NCBI GenBank assembly: GCA_902622955.1
Contig: CACNRP010000002.1
Coordinates: 1-64,000, forward strand
From: an uncultured Pelagibacteraceae bacterium
Lineage (GTDB): Bacteria; Pseudomonadota; Alphaproteobacteria; Pelagibacterales; Pelagibacteraceae
Direction of reading: 5' to 3'
Length of the DNA: 64,000 bases
Shown here in pieces: positions 35,247 to 46,332 of the stretch (positions are counted from its first letter, which is position 1; each line of letters starts with the position of its first letter). The translations under genes were made by a program, and so were the position numbers. Below the pieces are notes generated by a model. The model was given only the letters and a program-made list of their open reading frames with translations. It did no database searches and was not told the DNA's origin.

Positions 35247-35626
35247 TATACAAAACCTCTCCCTAATAAATAAATTAATATAGTTAAAATTATTGATCCA
35301 AAAATAACAATCAGTCCAGTAACTTTTGTTGTTTGTAATTCAAATCCATAGCCATAATCCATAATCAAATGTCTTATCTCACTTAACATTTGGAAACTAA
35401 ATGACCAAGTTATACCAATCAAAATAAATTTTCCTAAAAATGTTTCTAAAAAATTCTTTATTACTTGATAGTTGGTTTCGCCAAGAAGCATAAAAGCAAG
35501 CCAAAAACAAATCAAACTAATCGCAAAGAAATTTATTATTCCTGTAATTCTATGTGAAATTGATACCAATGAAGAAATATGCCATTTATAAATTTGTATA
35601 TGTGGTGATAAAGGTCTATTTTCCAT
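35246..35626 (-). CDS. sdhC: Succinate dehydrogenase cytochrome b556 subunit
   Basis: A 126-residue anchor with three membrane helices. The N-terminal RPLSPHIQIYKWHISSLVSISHRITG holds the conserved SxxHRxTG of the quinone site, and EIRHLIMDYGYGFE contains the heme-ligand histidine. First gene of sdhCDAB; it starts 4 bp after asd. Confidence 0.94.
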   Translation of the reverse strand: MENRPLSPHIQIYKWHISSLVSISHRITGIINFFAISLICFWLAFMLLGETNYQVIKNFLETFLGKFILIGITWSFSFQMLSEIRHLIMDYGYGFELQTTKVTGLIVIFGSIILTILIYLLGRGFV

Positions 35627-35630
35627 TTCC

Positions 35631-36626
35631 TTAATTTGATTTAATTATTGTTTCTGCAATTTCAACAGAATTAAGTGCAGCACCTCTTAATAGGTTGTCA
35701 GAAACTATCCATAAATTTAAAGAGTTAGGATTTGTTTTATCCTCTCTAATTCTCGAAATATAAGTATTGTCACTTCCTGTTGCTTCAATTGGAGTGCTAT
35801 AACCACCGTTTTCCCTTTTATCAATTACCACACATCCTTGTGCGTTATCTAGGGCATTTCTCACTTTTTCTAAGTTATATGGTTTTTCAAACTCAATGTT
35901 TACAGCTTCAGAATGTGACACTAGAACTGGAATTCTCACACAAGTTGCTGTTAGTTCAATTTTATTATCTAAAATTTTTTTTGTTTCATTCACCATTTTT
36001 AATTCTTCTTTTGTATAACCGTCTTCAGCAAATACATCTATATGTGGAATAATATTAAATGCAATTTGCTTGGTAAAATTTTTTGGTTCGATTTTTTTTC
36101 CTTCTAAGTACATTTTAGTTTGTTCAATTAATTCATCCATTGGAGCCTTCCCACCACCTGATACAGATTGATAAGTTGAAACTACAACTCTCTTTATTTT
36201 AAACAAATCATGAAGTGGTTTAAGTGCAATAACAAGCTGTGCTGTTGAACAATTTGGATTTGCAATTATATTTTTTTTCATTTTTTTTATGTCAGATCCA
36301 TTTACTTGCGGCACAATAAGAGGAACTTCTGGATCCATTCTAAAAAAACTTGAATTATCAATTACTATAGTATTTTTAGCTGCTTTTTCTGCATACTTTT
36401 CTGCAATTTTTCCTCCAGCTGCAAAAAAAGTTATATTTGCTTTTGAAAAATCATAGTTCTCTAAATTTTCAATCACATATTCTTTGTCTTTAAATGAGAT
36501 TTTTTTTCCTGCACTTTTTTCTGATGCTACTAGATACAGGTTATCAAACTTGAAGTTTTTTTTATGAAAAACATCAAGAGTTTTCCTTCCTACATTACCT
36601 GTTGCACCTACTATAGCTATGTTCAT
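35631..36626 (-). CDS. asd: Aspartate-semialdehyde dehydrogenase
   Basis: A 331-residue NADPH-dependent enzyme that reduces aspartyl phosphate toward lysine, threonine and methionine. GATGNVGRKTLDVF is the cofactor loop; the catalytic cysteine is in ANPNCSTAQLV (about C130); the histidine is in IPVLVSHSEAVNIEF. It lies between dmdA (17-bp gap) and sdhC. In other alphaproteobacteria asd is also close to leuB, so the DMSP genes appear to have been inserted between leuB and asd. Confidence 0.95.
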   Translation of the reverse strand: MNIAIVGATGNVGRKTLDVFHKKNFKFDNLYLVASEKSAGKKISFKDKEYVIENLENYDFSKANITFFAAGGKIAEKYAEKAAKNTIVIDNSSFFRMDPEVPLIVPQVNGSDIKKMKKNIIANPNCSTAQLVIALKPLHDLFKIKRVVVSTYQSVSGGGKAPMDELIEQTKMYLEGKKIEPKNFTKQIAFNIIPHIDVFAEDGYTKEELKMVNETKKILDNKIELTATCVRIPVLVSHSEAVNIEFEKPYNLEKVRNALDNAQGCVVIDKRENGGYSTPIEATGSDNTYISRIREDKTNPNSLNLWIVSDNLLRGAALNSVEIAETIIKSN

Positions 36627-36643
36627 GTTTTAGAACTTTTATA

Positions 36644-37753
36644 CTAAATAAAAGGTAAATCGCAAACTTTACCGGTACAATTTTCGCCATTTATCTTAGC
36701 TTTTACATTTTGATCAGTATTCCAGTAGTCTTTTTTCATCATAGCGATACCAATAACTTTTTTAAAATGTGGCGAATAACAGGCTGATCTCAATTCTCCA
36801 ATTATTTTATTACTTTGATCGGTCAGATTTAACGAACCTGTAAGACTAATTTTATCTGTATCAAACTTTACTCCCATTAGTTTTTTTTTAATTCCATCTG
36901 ATTTAATTTGTTTTAGTTTTTCTTTTCCTAAAAAATCAATATCACTATCTATATTAACGTATTTATCAAATCCACACTCATATGGATTATCTCCATTATC
37001 CATATCATTTCCATATGAAAGTAATCCACTTTCAATTCTTTCAATTAAATTAGGACATCCTGGTTTAATATTAAATTCTTTTCCAATTTCAAACAGATGA
37101 TCATATAATTTTAATCCTGAATCGTTATGCTCAACGTAAATTTCATAACCACCTTGTTTAGACCATCCAGATCTTGCAATTAAATGTTTATCACCACCAA
37201 ATTCAAAATAATCAAAACCAAAGAATTTTAAATTTACAATCTTATCTCCAAAAACTTTTTCCATCAGATTAAATGACTTTGGACCTTGTACTGCCATTAT
37301 ATCAACATCAGGTTCAATAATTTTAACATCAAATTTATTTCCTATTGCTAATCCTTTGGCAAACAATATCACATCTGAGTCAGCGAGAGAAACCCACCAT
37401 TTGTTTTCGTTTAACCTCAACACTACTGGATCATTAATAAGCCCTCCATTATCGTCAATTATTGGACAATAATAACATCTTCCATCTTTTGATTTTGAAA
37501 GATCTCTACAGGTCATTAACTGCACTAATTTTGCAGAATCTTTTCCAGAAATTTCTACCTGTCTTTCAGCAGCAACATCCCATATTTGTACGTGTTCTTT
37601 CAAATGATGGTAAGAGTCTCCCAACGTACCAAATGCAGCAGGGAGCAGCATATGATTATATATGGTATAAGCTGTAACACCTTGTTTTTCTATTCTTGAA
37701 GTATAAGGAGTACCTCTAAGTCTTCTAGATTTTGCTATTGAAAAAGTTTTCAT
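36644..37753 (-). CDS. dmdA: DMSP demethylase, tetrahydrofolate-dependent
   Basis: A 369-residue GcvT-fold enzyme that transfers one methyl from dimethylsulfoniopropionate to tetrahydrofolate, giving methylmercaptopropionate (MMPA). The opening [19 protein letters not shown], the [13 protein letters not shown] segment, [25 protein letters not shown] and [18 protein letters not shown] match what is known of DmdA rather than glycine-cleavage GcvT, and the length equals SAR11 DmdA. It is followed by asd and preceded, with a one-base overlap, by an alpha/beta hydrolase, then dmdB and dmdC, so the first pathway step is the last gene of its operon. Confidence 0.9.
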   Translation of the reverse strand: MKTFSIAKSRRLRGTPYTSRIEKQGVTAYTIYNHMLLPAAFGTLGDSYHHLKEHVQIWDVAAERQVEISGKDSAKLVQLMTCRDLSKSKDGRCYYCPIIDDNGGLINDPVVLRLNENKWWVSLADSDVILFAKGLAIGNKFDVKIIEPDVDIMAVQGPKSFNLMEKVFGDKIVNLKFFGFDYFEFGGDKHLIARSGWSKQGGYEIYVEHNDSGLKLYDHLFEIGKEFNIKPGCPNLIERIESGLLSYGNDMDNGDNPYECGFDKYVNIDSDIDFLGKEKLKQIKSDGIKKKLMGVKFDTDKISLTGSLNLTDQSNKIIGELRSACYSPHFKKVIGIAMMKKDYWNTDQNVKAKINGENCTGKVCDLPFI

Positions 37754-38526
37754 TATTTTAAAAATTCTAAGACCTTGTCTCTCATTTCAAATGCTTTTTC
37801 AATCATAATCATATGACCACATCCTTCAATTATATGTACTGTTGAGTTTTTGACTAAATTAGAAAATTTTTTACCTGCTTCTAAATTTACCATTTTATCT
37901 AAAGATCCAAAAATAAATAAAGATGGGCATTCTATTGATTTTGCTGCATCAGTACCGTTTTTATAATTATTGCATGCAACAAGATCGACTGCCAATATTT
38001 CTCTAATATCCCTTGGCGACTGAATAATTTTTTCTACAGGATTACCTCCTATAAATTTTTTAGAACCTTCAAATCCCCACTTCATCATTAATTTAACAGC
38101 ATCAGAGTCTCCATTTTTTGCTAAATCAATCAAGTCAGGATGAACAGACATTATATTTGATCCACCCACAAAAACTAATTTTTTCAATCTATTTTTATAT
38201 TTTGATGCATACTCAAGTATTTCTAAACATCCTTGCGAATGTCCTACTATAGTTAATTTTTCTAATTTTAATGAAATAAACACTTGTTCTAACCAATCAG
38301 CAATTTTCTCAATACTATCTAAACAAGGGCCATCTGAATTTCCATGACCTGGCAAATCAATTGATAAAACATTAAAATTTTTATTAGAGAAAAATTGTTC
38401 AGTTAAAGACCAAACTATATGAGAAAGGCCACTTCCATGAAGAAATACTATATTCTCTTTTTTTGAATCTATTCCCTGTCCAGCATCTGAAGCGTGAATA
38501 TTTTTATTTTCTATTTGAAAAATCAA
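37753..38526 (-). CDS. Alpha/beta hydrolase linked to DMSP genes
   Basis: A 257-residue alpha/beta hydrolase. The oxyanion segment FLHGSGLSH is near 28-36, the nucleophile is S97 in VGHSQG, the acid is in FGSLDKMVN and the histidine is in GCGHMIMIE. There is no signal peptide. The start codon is TTG with a plausible AGG site upstream; there is no ATG before the middle of the gene. It overlaps dmdA by one base and follows dmdB by 6 bp, which makes a role in MMPA-CoA metabolism, for example as a thioesterase or hydratase-like hydrolase, an attractive but untested inference. Confidence 0.82.
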   Translation of the reverse strand: MIFQIENKNIHASDAGQGIDSKKENIVFLHGSGLSHIVWSLTEQFFSNKNFNVLSIDLPGHGNSDGPCLDSIEKIADWLEQVFISLKLEKLTIVGHSQGCLEILEYASKYKNRLKKLVFVGGSNIMSVHPDLIDLAKNGDSDAVKLMMKWGFEGSKKFIGGNPVEKIIQSPRDIREILAVDLVACNNYKNGTDAAKSIECPSLFIFGSLDKMVNLEAGKKFSNLVKNSTVHIIEGCGHMIMIEKAFEMRDKVLEFLK

Positions 38527-38532
38527 AATTAC

Positions 38533-40149
38533 CTAAACTTGCTTTCTTAATTCAAATTTTTGTATTTTTCCTGTTGAAGTTTTTGGTAACTCACAAAAAA
38601 CAACTTTTTTTGGAACTTTAAACCCTGCTAATGTTTCCTTACAAAAATCAATTAATTCTTTTTCGCTAACTGGTTTATCTTTGACTGCTTCAATAAATGC
38701 GCATGGTACTTCTCCCCATTTTTCATCAGGTTTTGCAACAACGGCAGCAATGGAAACAGATGGATGTTTAGAAAGAGTATTCTCAATTTCAATTGAAGAA
38801 ATATTTTCTCCTCCAGAAATAATTATATCTTTTGATCTATCTTGTATTTTTATATATCCATCAGGGTGCATCACAGCTAAATCACCACTATGAAACCAAC
38901 CATTTTTCATAGCTTTATCAGTTGCATCTTTATCTTTGTAATATCCTTTCATTACCACATTTCCTCTTATCATGATTTCACCAATTGTCTTTCCATCTTT
39001 AGGGACTTCTTCCATTGTTTCAGGATCTAAAACAGTTACTCCTTCAGTGTTTGGATATTTAACACCTTGTCTTGCTTTAATTTCATTTTGCTTCTCTTCA
39101 TCAAAATCATTCCACTCATCATTCCAAGCACACTGGGTAACATGACCATAAGTTTCCGTTAAACCATATACATGCATCACCTCGAAACCTAGAGCTTTCA
39201 TTTTCTTAAAAATTATACTTGGAGGAGGAGCTCCAGCGGTTAGAACATAAACTTTTTGTTTTAATTTTTTTTGATCGCTCTCAGGTGCTCCAGTGATCAT
39301 ATTTAACACTATTGGTGCACCACCAAAGTGTGTAATTTTATATTTATCAATTAATTCAAAAATTTTTTTAATATCTATATTTCTTAAACAAATTGTTCGA
39401 CCATTTAGCATTGGAACTGTCCACGGATAACACCAACCATTACAATGAAACATTGGAACAACTGTCAAAAAATTTAATCTGTTTGGCATATTCCAGGCTA
39501 CGGAGCTTCCTGTTGACATTAAATATGCTCCTCTATGATGATATACTACTCCCTTTGGATTTCCTGTAGTTCCTGATGTATAGCTCAACGATATTGCTTG
39601 CCACTCGTCTTCTGGCATTTCCCACTGAAAATTTTCATCACCTGTATTTAAAAAACTCTCGTATTCTAAGTCTCCAATTTTTTCTGATTTAGATTGATCA
39701 GCATATTTATCATTAATATCAATTATAGTAATTTTCTTGCTTAGGGATTTTAATGCTTTTTTTACTTCTACATGTAATTGTCTGTCTACTACAAGCACCT
39801 TTGCTTCACTATGATCTAAAATGTAAGAAATTGTTTTAGCATCTAATCTTATATTAATAGTATTAATTACTGCACCTGTCATTGGAACTGAATAATGTGC
39901 TTCAAAAATTTCTGGTGTATTAAATGCCAAGAATGAAACCGTATCACCTTTTTTAACACCTATTTTTGATAATGCGCTGGCAAATTTTACAACTCTTTTA
40001 TAAACTTCATTCCAAGTGTATTTTCTATCCTCATAAATTAAAGCTTCATAATTTGGATAAATTTCTTTTGCCCTTTTTAAAAATGTTAACGGAGTGAGAG
40101 GTACATGATTAGCTTTATTTTTATCTAAATTTGTATCGTAATGGCTCAT
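38533..40149 (-). CDS. dmdB: 3-methylmercaptopropionyl-CoA ligase
   Basis: A 538-residue AMP-forming acyl-CoA synthetase. Motifs include YTSGTTGNPKGVVYHHRG (about 191-208), the HCNGWCYPW substrate region, YGLTETYG, GWFHSGDLAVMHPDGYI and the catalytic lysine in KTSTGKIQKFELRK. In the demethylation pathway DmdB activates MMPA with CoA. The place between dmdC and dmdA supports the pathway role over a generic medium-chain ligase, which the sequence alone would also allow. Confidence 0.85.
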   Translation of the reverse strand: MSHYDTNLDKNKANHVPLTPLTFLKRAKEIYPNYEALIYEDRKYTWNEVYKRVVKFASALSKIGVKKGDTVSFLAFNTPEIFEAHYSVPMTGAVINTINIRLDAKTISYILDHSEAKVLVVDRQLHVEVKKALKSLSKKITIIDINDKYADQSKSEKIGDLEYESFLNTGDENFQWEMPEDEWQAISLSYTSGTTGNPKGVVYHHRGAYLMSTGSSVAWNMPNRLNFLTVVPMFHCNGWCYPWTVPMLNGRTICLRNIDIKKIFELIDKYKITHFGGAPIVLNMITGAPESDQKKLKQKVYVLTAGAPPPSIIFKKMKALGFEVMHVYGLTETYGHVTQCAWNDEWNDFDEEKQNEIKARQGVKYPNTEGVTVLDPETMEEVPKDGKTIGEIMIRGNVVMKGYYKDKDATDKAMKNGWFHSGDLAVMHPDGYIKIQDRSKDIIISGGENISSIEIENTLSKHPSVSIAAVVAKPDEKWGEVPCAFIEAVKDKPVSEKELIDFCKETLAGFKVPKKVVFCELPKTSTGKIQKFELRKQV

Positions 40150-40151
40150 TT

Positions 40152-41915
40152 CTAGTTAAAATTAAAATTCATAATGTTTGAACTTCCAGAAATTGCAGAT
40201 TTGTAATGATACTCAGCTCGAGGCAGAACTTTATCAAAATAAAATTTAGCAGTATTTATCTTATCAGTATAAAACTCCTCATTTGTATTAAAATCATTGA
40301 AACTTACATCCAAAATTTTAATCCATGCATAAGCAATTGAGATATATCCTAAACTTTTTAAATAATCATTTGCTGCAGCACTCACATCATCTTTTTCAAT
40401 TTTATTTTTATCCTTTATCCAGTCTGTAAACTTAGACAATATATCTAAATAATAATTTAATTCTTTAGAAAATGTTTTTACTTTTCCATTTTTAGATTCA
40501 CATTCTGACTTAACCATTTCTAAAAACTTATTAATAATATCACCATTTTTATTAAACAATTTTCTAAATACTAAATCTGCTGCTTGTACTGAATTTGTTC
40601 CTTCATAAATAGGAGTAATACGATTATCTCTATACAATTGTTCTATTCCTTGATCTTTCGTATAACCGTATCCACCATGTATTTGCATAGCATCACTTGT
40701 AATTTCCATTGCTAAATCAGTAAACAGTGATTTTACTACAGGTGTCATTAATGAAACATAATCTGAAGCATCATGCTTTACTTTTTCATCTGGATGATAA
40801 AGACTCACCTCTGTTTGTTGGGACAACCAAAAACATAGAGCTCTTTCACCTTCAATTATTGATTTCATATTCAGTAAGGATCTTCTAATATCTGCATGTT
40901 CAATAATGAAATCTGCTCCATTTGAAGATTTAGAATTATTCGTTTTTCCTTGCTTTCTTTCTTTTGCGTAAGCAAGTGAGTTTTGATAAGCGATTTCAGA
41001 AATTCCTAAACCTTGAATACCAACAACTATTCTTTCTAAATTCATCATAGTAAACATCGCACTAAGACCTTTATCTTTTGTGCCGATCATATAACCAGTT
41101 GCATCATCAAAATTTAACACACACGTAGCTGAACCTTTGATGCCCATTTTGCTTTCAATAGATCCAGTAGAAATACCATTTCTTGGACCAACACTACCAT
41201 CTTCATTTACAATATATTTTGGAACTAGAAATAAACTAATACCCTTGGTACCGGAAGGAGAGTCAGTAGATCTTGCTAAAACTAAATGAATAATATTTTC
41301 AGTTAAGTCGTGGTCACCTGAAGTTATAAATATTTTTTGACCACTAATTTTATACGTTTCATCTTGCTGTTTTATCGCTTTAGTTTTTAATAAACCCAAA
41401 TCTGTTCCACATACTGGCTCAGTTAAGCACATTGTACCACTCCATTTACCTTCAACAATTTTTGGTAAATATTTATCTTTTATTTCATTTGATGCATGAT
41501 GATTAATACAATTGTAAGCACCAATACTTAATTCACTATATAATTTAAATGATAGACTTGCTGAAGATAACATTTCATCAAAGAACGCACTTACAGTTTT
41601 TGGCATTCCTTGACCACCATATTTGGGATCACAAGACAACGATGTCCAACCATCCTCAATATATTTCTGGTACGCTTCTTTATATCCTGGAGGAGTTCTA
41701 ACAATACCATTTTCTAAAATAGCTGGATTTTCATCTCCTACTTTAGCAAGAGGTAAAATTAAATTTTGATTTATCTTAGCAGCTTCCTCTAAAATATCTT
41801 TTACTAAGTCTGGGGTTACTTCATTATACTTCTCAAGCTCGTTATAATTTTTATTATCTCTTAATTTTTCAAAGAGAAACATCATATCTTTTACTGGAGC
41901 TATGTAACTTGGCAT
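40152..41915 (-). CDS. dmdC: 3-methylmercaptopropionyl-CoA dehydrogenase
   Basis: A 587-residue acyl-CoA dehydrogenase of the long DmdC/AidB-like type. FAD contacts lie in CLTEPVCGTDLG and KISGQKIFITSGDHDLT, and QIHGGYGYTKDQGIEQLYRDNRITPIYEGTNSVQ is the C-terminal FAD/substrate region. About 130 residues follow beyond the usual 380-residue core, as in DmdC. It would form methylthioacryloyl-CoA. No dmdD hydratase is adjacent. The first gene of the DMSP group; starts 26 bp after leuB ends. Confidence 0.87.
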   Translation of the reverse strand: MPSYIAPVKDMMFLFEKLRDNKNYNELEKYNEVTPDLVKDILEEAAKINQNLILPLAKVGDENPAILENGIVRTPPGYKEAYQKYIEDGWTSLSCDPKYGGQGMPKTVSAFFDEMLSSASLSFKLYSELSIGAYNCINHHASNEIKDKYLPKIVEGKWSGTMCLTEPVCGTDLGLLKTKAIKQQDETYKISGQKIFITSGDHDLTENIIHLVLARSTDSPSGTKGISLFLVPKYIVNEDGSVGPRNGISTGSIESKMGIKGSATCVLNFDDATGYMIGTKDKGLSAMFTMMNLERIVVGIQGLGISEIAYQNSLAYAKERKQGKTNNSKSSNGADFIIEHADIRRSLLNMKSIIEGERALCFWLSQQTEVSLYHPDEKVKHDASDYVSLMTPVVKSLFTDLAMEITSDAMQIHGGYGYTKDQGIEQLYRDNRITPIYEGTNSVQAADLVFRKLFNKNGDIINKFLEMVKSECESKNGKVKTFSKELNYYLDILSKFTDWIKDKNKIEKDDVSAAANDYLKSLGYISIAYAWIKILDVSFNDFNTNEEFYTDKINTAKFYFDKVLPRAEYHYKSAISGSSNIMNFNFN

Positions 41916-41941
41916 TTTTGAACCTTAGAATAATTCCTTTT

Positions 41942-43048
41942 TTATTGCAATTTTGAAATTATCGCATCACCCATTGCTGAAGTTGATATTTCTTTCATAC
42001 TATCTGACATTATATCTTTAGTTCTTAAACCATCGTTTAGAACGTCTTGGACTGCTTTTTCTAAAATATCTGCTTCTTTATCAAGATCTAGTGAATATCT
42101 TAATGCCATTGCAAAGCTTAAAATTGAAGCGATCGGATTTGCAATACCTTTTCCCGCAATGTCTGGAGCAGATCCATGAATAGGCTCATACATTGCTCTC
42201 ATCTCACCATCTTTATTTTTTGCACCTAAAGATGCAGAAGGCAGAAGGCCTAGAGATCCAGTTAACATAGAAGCTTGGTCAGATAACATATCTCCAAATA
42301 AATTATCAGTTACAATTACATCAAATTGTTTTGGGTTTCTTAAAAGTTGCATAGCACAGTTGTCTGCCAGCATATGACTCAGTTCTACATCTTTATACTC
42401 TTTATCATGTAATTCCTGAACCTCTTCTTTCCATAACTGTCCAGCCTCCATTACATTTGATTTTTCGCTTGATGTAACTTTATTAGATCTTTTCCTTGCT
42501 AAATCAAAAGCTACTCTTGCCACTCTTTTAATTTCACTTGTGGTATATGTGTGGGTATTTATTCCTTTTCTTTCACCATTTTCTATTGGCTTAATTCCTC
42601 TTGGCTCACCAAAATATATACCACCAGTAAGCTCTCGTACTATCATAATGTCCAAACCAGAAACTATTTCTGGCTTTAAAGTTGAAGCATCAACCAATTG
42701 CTCAAAACAAATAGCAGGTCTTAAATTTGCAAATAATTTTAATTCTTTTCTAAGCTTTAAAAGTGCTCTTTCAGGTTTTTTTGAAAATTCTAAACTATCC
42801 CAAGTAGGACCACCAACTGCTCCTAACATAATAACTTCGCTCTCTAAAGCTTTATAAAAAACTTCATCTGTAATTGGAGTACCATGCTTATCATAAGAAC
42901 ATCCACCTATGAGTTCTTGATCAACCTCAAAATCTAGAGATTTTTTATCATTAAACCAGTTTATAATTTTTTTAACTTCACTGATTACTTCTGGACCAAT
43001 ACCATCACCAGGAAGTAAAAGTATTTTTCTTTTTTTAACTTTAATCAT
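41942..43048 (-). CDS. leuB: 3-isopropylmalate dehydrogenase
   Basis: A 368-residue NAD-dependent decarboxylating dehydrogenase for leucine synthesis. [60 protein letters not shown] and [17 protein letters not shown] are diagnostic. It overlaps leuD by 8 bp, giving a leuC-leuD-leuB operon. Confidence 0.96.
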   Translation of the reverse strand: MIKVKKRKILLLPGDGIGPEVISEVKKIINWFNDKKSLDFEVDQELIGGCSYDKHGTPITDEVFYKALESEVIMLGAVGGPTWDSLEFSKKPERALLKLRKELKLFANLRPAICFEQLVDASTLKPEIVSGLDIMIVRELTGGIYFGEPRGIKPIENGERKGINTHTYTTSEIKRVARVAFDLARKRSNKVTSSEKSNVMEAGQLWKEEVQELHDKEYKDVELSHMLADNCAMQLLRNPKQFDVIVTDNLFGDMLSDQASMLTGSLGLLPSASLGAKNKDGEMRAMYEPIHGSAPDIAGKGIANPIASILSFAMALRYSLDLDKEADILEKAVQDVLNDGLRTKDIMSDSMKEISTSAMGDAIISKLQ

Positions 43049-43646
43049 TCATAATCCATGGTTTATGGTCTTTTAATTTATTTTCAAATTGTTCTATTTT
43101 TTCAGATTTTTTTAATGACAAAGCAATATCATCTAAACCTTCTAAGAGACATTTTTTTTTAAAAGGATCAATCTTAAAATTAATTTCATTATTTCCGTAT
43201 ACAATTTTTTCTTCACTCAAGTTTATTGAAATTTCTTCTTTCCTTTTGGCATATTCAGACAATTCTTTTATTTTTTCATCTTCAAGAATTATTGGTAATA
43301 TTCCATTTTTAAAACAATTATTATAGAAAATATCTGCATAACTTGAACTAATTACGCAAGTAATGCCAAAATCTAGCAAAGCCCATGGAGCATGCTCTCT
43401 AGATGAGCCACAGCCAAAGTTATTTCCAGCAATTAAAATTTTAGAATTATTATATGGATCTTTATTTAAAACAAAGTCATGAATTATATTTCCATTTTCA
43501 TCATATCTCATTTCAAAAAATAAATTTTTTCCAAGACCAGTTCTTTTAATTGTTTTTAAAAATTGTTTTGGAATTATCATGTCCGTATCAATATTAACTA
43601 TTGGTAAATACGCAGGGATACTTTTAAGGGTATTAAATTTTCTCAT
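43041..43646 (-). CDS. leuD: 3-isopropylmalate dehydratase small subunit
   Basis: A 201-residue swivel-domain subunit. [22 protein letters not shown] is N-terminal, and [20 protein letters not shown] (about 72-91) forms part of the active site. It abuts leuC with no gap and overlaps leuB by 8 bp. Confidence 0.96.
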   Translation of the reverse strand: MRKFNTLKSIPAYLPIVNIDTDMIIPKQFLKTIKRTGLGKNLFFEMRYDENGNIIHDFVLNKDPYNNSKILIAGNNFGCGSSREHAPWALLDFGITCVISSSYADIFYNNCFKNGILPIILEDEKIKELSEYAKRKEEISINLSEEKIVYGNNEINFKIDPFKKKCLLEGLDDIALSLKKSEKIEQFENKLKDHKPWIMND

Positions 43647-45050
43647 TTAATTTTGGTACTTTCTAACATCATCTAGATTTCCGGAAATAGCTGCTGCTGC
43701 TGCCATACCTGGACTTACTAAATGAGTTCTTCCACCTCTTCCTTGTCTTCCTTCGAAATTTCTATTAGATGTAGATGCACATCTTTCCTCTGGTTTTAGT
43801 TTGTCTGCATTCATAGCTAAGCACATTGAACATCCGGGTTCTCTCCATTCAAACCCTGAATTAACAAAAATTTTATCCAATCCCTCTTGCTCTGCCTGTT
43901 CCTTAACCAATCCTGAGCCAGGTACTACCATGGCATGAACATGTGAAGCTATTTTTTTATCTTTTAATATTTGAGCTGCCTCTCTTAAATCCTCAATTCT
44001 ACCATTTGTACAACTACCTATAAAAACTTTATCAATTTTAATATCTGTAGCTGCCATATCTGGTTTTAAACCCATATAATCTAATGCTCTCTCTAAAGAA
44101 TTTTTTTTGTCTTCATCTTTTTCATTTTTTGGATTTGGAATATTTCCATCAATAGTTATTACATCCTGTGGAGAAGTTCCCCAAGTAATCATTGGTACAA
44201 TTTCATCAGCTTTTAAACTCATCTCTTTATCAAAATTTGCGCTAGAATCTGTTTTTAAACTACTCCAATATTCTATTGCTTTTTGCCAATTTTCACCCTT
44301 AGGAGACATAGGTCTATCTTTTAGATAATGAAATATTTTTTCATCAGGTGCAATCAATCCGGCTCTTGCACCACCTTCTATTGTCATATTGCAAATAGTC
44401 ATACGTTGCTCTACACTTAAAGACTCTATTAGATCTCCAGCATATTCCAAAACACATCCTGTTCCACCTGCTGTTCCTATTTTGCCAATAATTTGAAGAA
44501 TGACATCCTTTGAAGTTACACCCAAAGGTAATTTTCCATTTACATTAATTCTAAAATTTTTAGCTTTTTTCTGAACTAATGTTTGTGTAGCCAATACATG
44601 CTCAACTTCTGAAGTTCCTATTCCAAAAGCTAACGCTCCAAAGGCACCATGTGTAGCGGTATGACTATCTCCACAAACAATAACTGTACCTGGTTGCGTG
44701 AAACCTTGTTCTGGACCAGTTACATGAACAATACCTTGCCTTTTGTCATTCATACTAAAAAGTTGAACTCCAAACTCTTTACAATTCGCTTCTAAAGTTT
44801 CTACCTGTATTTTTGAGTCAGTATCAGCAATTCCTTTTGTTCTATCTGTAGTTGGAACATTGTGATCAGCAACAGCTAAAGTCAACTTAGGATGCCTAAC
44901 TTTTCTATTTGAATTTCTTAAACCTTCAAAAGCTTGTGGACTTGTTACCTCATGTACTAAGTGTCTATCAACAAACAATAATGCTGTACCATCATCTTGT
45001 TGATCTACTAGGTGATCTTTCCAAATTTTATCGTAAAGTGTTGTGGCCAT
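43647..45050 (-). CDS. leuC: 3-isopropylmalate dehydratase large subunit
   Basis: A 467-residue aconitase-fold subunit with a 4Fe-4S cluster. The cluster cysteines are in FIGSCTNGR and GCSMCLAMN, and [22 protein letters not shown] is intact. The ATG at 45050 ([10 protein letters not shown]) is preferred to the track start at 45080, because the longer form adds ten residues without family support and would run into rplS. It opens leuCDB, 10 bp after rplS. Confidence 0.95.
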   Translation of the reverse strand: MATTLYDKIWKDHLVDQQDDGTALLFVDRHLVHEVTSPQAFEGLRNSNRKVRHPKLTLAVADHNVPTTDRTKGIADTDSKIQVETLEANCKEFGVQLFSMNDKRQGIVHVTGPEQGFTQPGTVIVCGDSHTATHGAFGALAFGIGTSEVEHVLATQTLVQKKAKNFRINVNGKLPLGVTSKDVILQIIGKIGTAGGTGCVLEYAGDLIESLSVEQRMTICNMTIEGGARAGLIAPDEKIFHYLKDRPMSPKGENWQKAIEYWSSLKTDSSANFDKEMSLKADEIVPMITWGTSPQDVITIDGNIPNPKNEKDEDKKNSLERALDYMGLKPDMAATDIKIDKVFIGSCTNGRIEDLREAAQILKDKKIASHVHAMVVPGSGLVKEQAEQEGLDKIFVNSGFEWREPGCSMCLAMNADKLKPEERCASTSNRNFEGRQGRGGRTHLVSPGMAAAAAISGNLDDVRKYQN

Positions 45051-45060
45051 TGAAAAAATA

Positions 45061-45615
45061 TTATTTTTTCTCTGAAGCACCCTCTGACTTTTCTACTTTA
45101 GGAGCTTCTTCTTTAGTAGCCTCTGCTGCTGGTGCTGCGTCTGCTTTAGGAGCTTCTCCAGCTGGAGCTAATTCTTCTTTTGGAGCTTCTGCTACTGGAG
45201 CTACATTTTCCTCAGTAACCGTTTCTGGTTTTACGTCAATATCAATACCAATTTTTTTTCTAATTTTTTCAGCAATCCTTGCTGATTTACCTGTTCTGTC
45301 CCTTAAATAATAAAGTTTGGCTCTTCTTACTTTACCAGATCTTATAACTTTGATTGAGTCAATTAATGTTCCAAATAAAGGAAAAGTTCTCTCAACACCT
45401 TCCCCAAAAGAGATTTTTCTAACAGTAAAAGATGAATTTAAATCTCTACTCTTTTTTGCAATACAAACCCCTTCAAAATATTGAATTCTCTCTTTTTTAC
45501 CCTCAGTAATTCTCACACCAACTTTAACAACATCTCCAGGATAAAATTCAGGAATTTTTTTCTCTGAAAGTATTTTCTTAACGTTGTGCTGATTTATTTC
45601 TTCAATTGTTTTCAT
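45061..45615 (-). CDS. rplS: Ribosomal protein bL19 with long Ala/Glu/Pro/Lys tail
   Basis: A large-subunit protein at the 30S-50S interface. The core is ordinary ([62 protein letters not shown]). The ATG at 45615 ([11 protein letters not shown]) is preferred to the track start, which adds MIHIN. The protein is 184 residues long against about 115-130 in most bacteria; the surplus is a C-terminal tail of about 55 residues of low complexity ([19 protein letters not shown] and similar) of the same style as that on S16 two genes upstream. Confidence 0.94.
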   Translation of the reverse strand: MKTIEEINQHNVKKILSEKKIPEFYPGDVVKVGVRITEGKKERIQYFEGVCIAKKSRDLNSSFTVRKISFGEGVERTFPLFGTLIDSIKVIRSGKVRRAKLYYLRDRTGKSARIAEKIRKKIGIDIDVKPETVTEENVAPVAEAPKEELAPAGEAPKADAAPAAEATKEEAPKVEKSEGASEKK

Positions 45616-45631
45616 ATTAATGTGTATCAAG

Positions 45632-46318
45632 TTAGTTTTTCTTATATTTTTCCCATAAATCTGGTCTTCGGTCGCGTGTTATAGCCTCAGATTGAGATAA
45701 ACGCCAGTGTTTAATTTTATTATGATCCCCTGATAATAGTACGTCTGGTACGGCTTTTTCCTCCCAAATTTGTGGTTTTGTATATTGAGGGTACTCTAGA
45801 AGACCATTTTCAAAGGTTTCATCTAATTTAGAGTTTTCATTTCCTAATACACCTGGCAGTAATCTTAAAATGCTATCTATCACTACATACGCTGCCGACT
45901 CTCCACCTGACAAAATATAATCTCCAATACTAATCTCCTCAATCTTTCTTGTTGAAAGTATTCTCTCATCTACACCTTCAAAATGACCACAAATTATTGA
46001 CAATGATTTTTCATTAGCTAGCTCTTTTGCCAAATTTTGATCAAACTTTTTTCCTTTTGGTGACAAGTATAAGATTCTCTCATTCTCATTTTTATTTTCG
46101 TCTAAGGACTTTGCAAGAACATCAGCTTTTAACAACATCCCAGAGCCACCTCCATAAGGTGTATCATCTACTGTTTTATGTTTGTCATAAGCTGCATCTC
46201 TTATGTTTACAACTTTTAGTTTCCATAAATTATTTGATATAGCTTTTCCATAAAGCCCTTTAGATAAAGGACCAGGAAAAACTTCTGGATAAAGTGTAAA
46301 CACTTGAGCTTGCCACAT
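45632..46318 (-). CDS. trmD: tRNA (guanine-N1-)-methyltransferase
   Basis: A 228-residue SPOUT-class enzyme that makes m1G37 and prevents frameshifting. Knot motifs [24 protein letters not shown] and [21 protein letters not shown] are complete, and the C-terminal tRNA-binding domain ends with [28 protein letters not shown]. The usual rimM gene between rpsP and trmD is absent; only 14 bp separate them. Confidence 0.96.
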   Translation of the reverse strand: MWQAQVFTLYPEVFPGPLSKGLYGKAISNNLWKLKVVNIRDAAYDKHKTVDDTPYGGGSGMLLKADVLAKSLDENKNENERILYLSPKGKKFDQNLAKELANEKSLSIICGHFEGVDERILSTRKIEEISIGDYILSGGESAAYVVIDSILRLLPGVLGNENSKLDETFENGLLEYPQYTKPQIWEEKAVPDVLLSGDHNKIKHWRLSQSEAITRDRRPDLWEKYKKN

Positions 46319-46332
46319 AAATAAACTTTAAA

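Noticed and set aside
45051-45080. Longer LeuC start in the ORF track
   Set aside because: It overlaps rplS and adds residues not seen in the family; [10 protein letters not shown] is the usual start.
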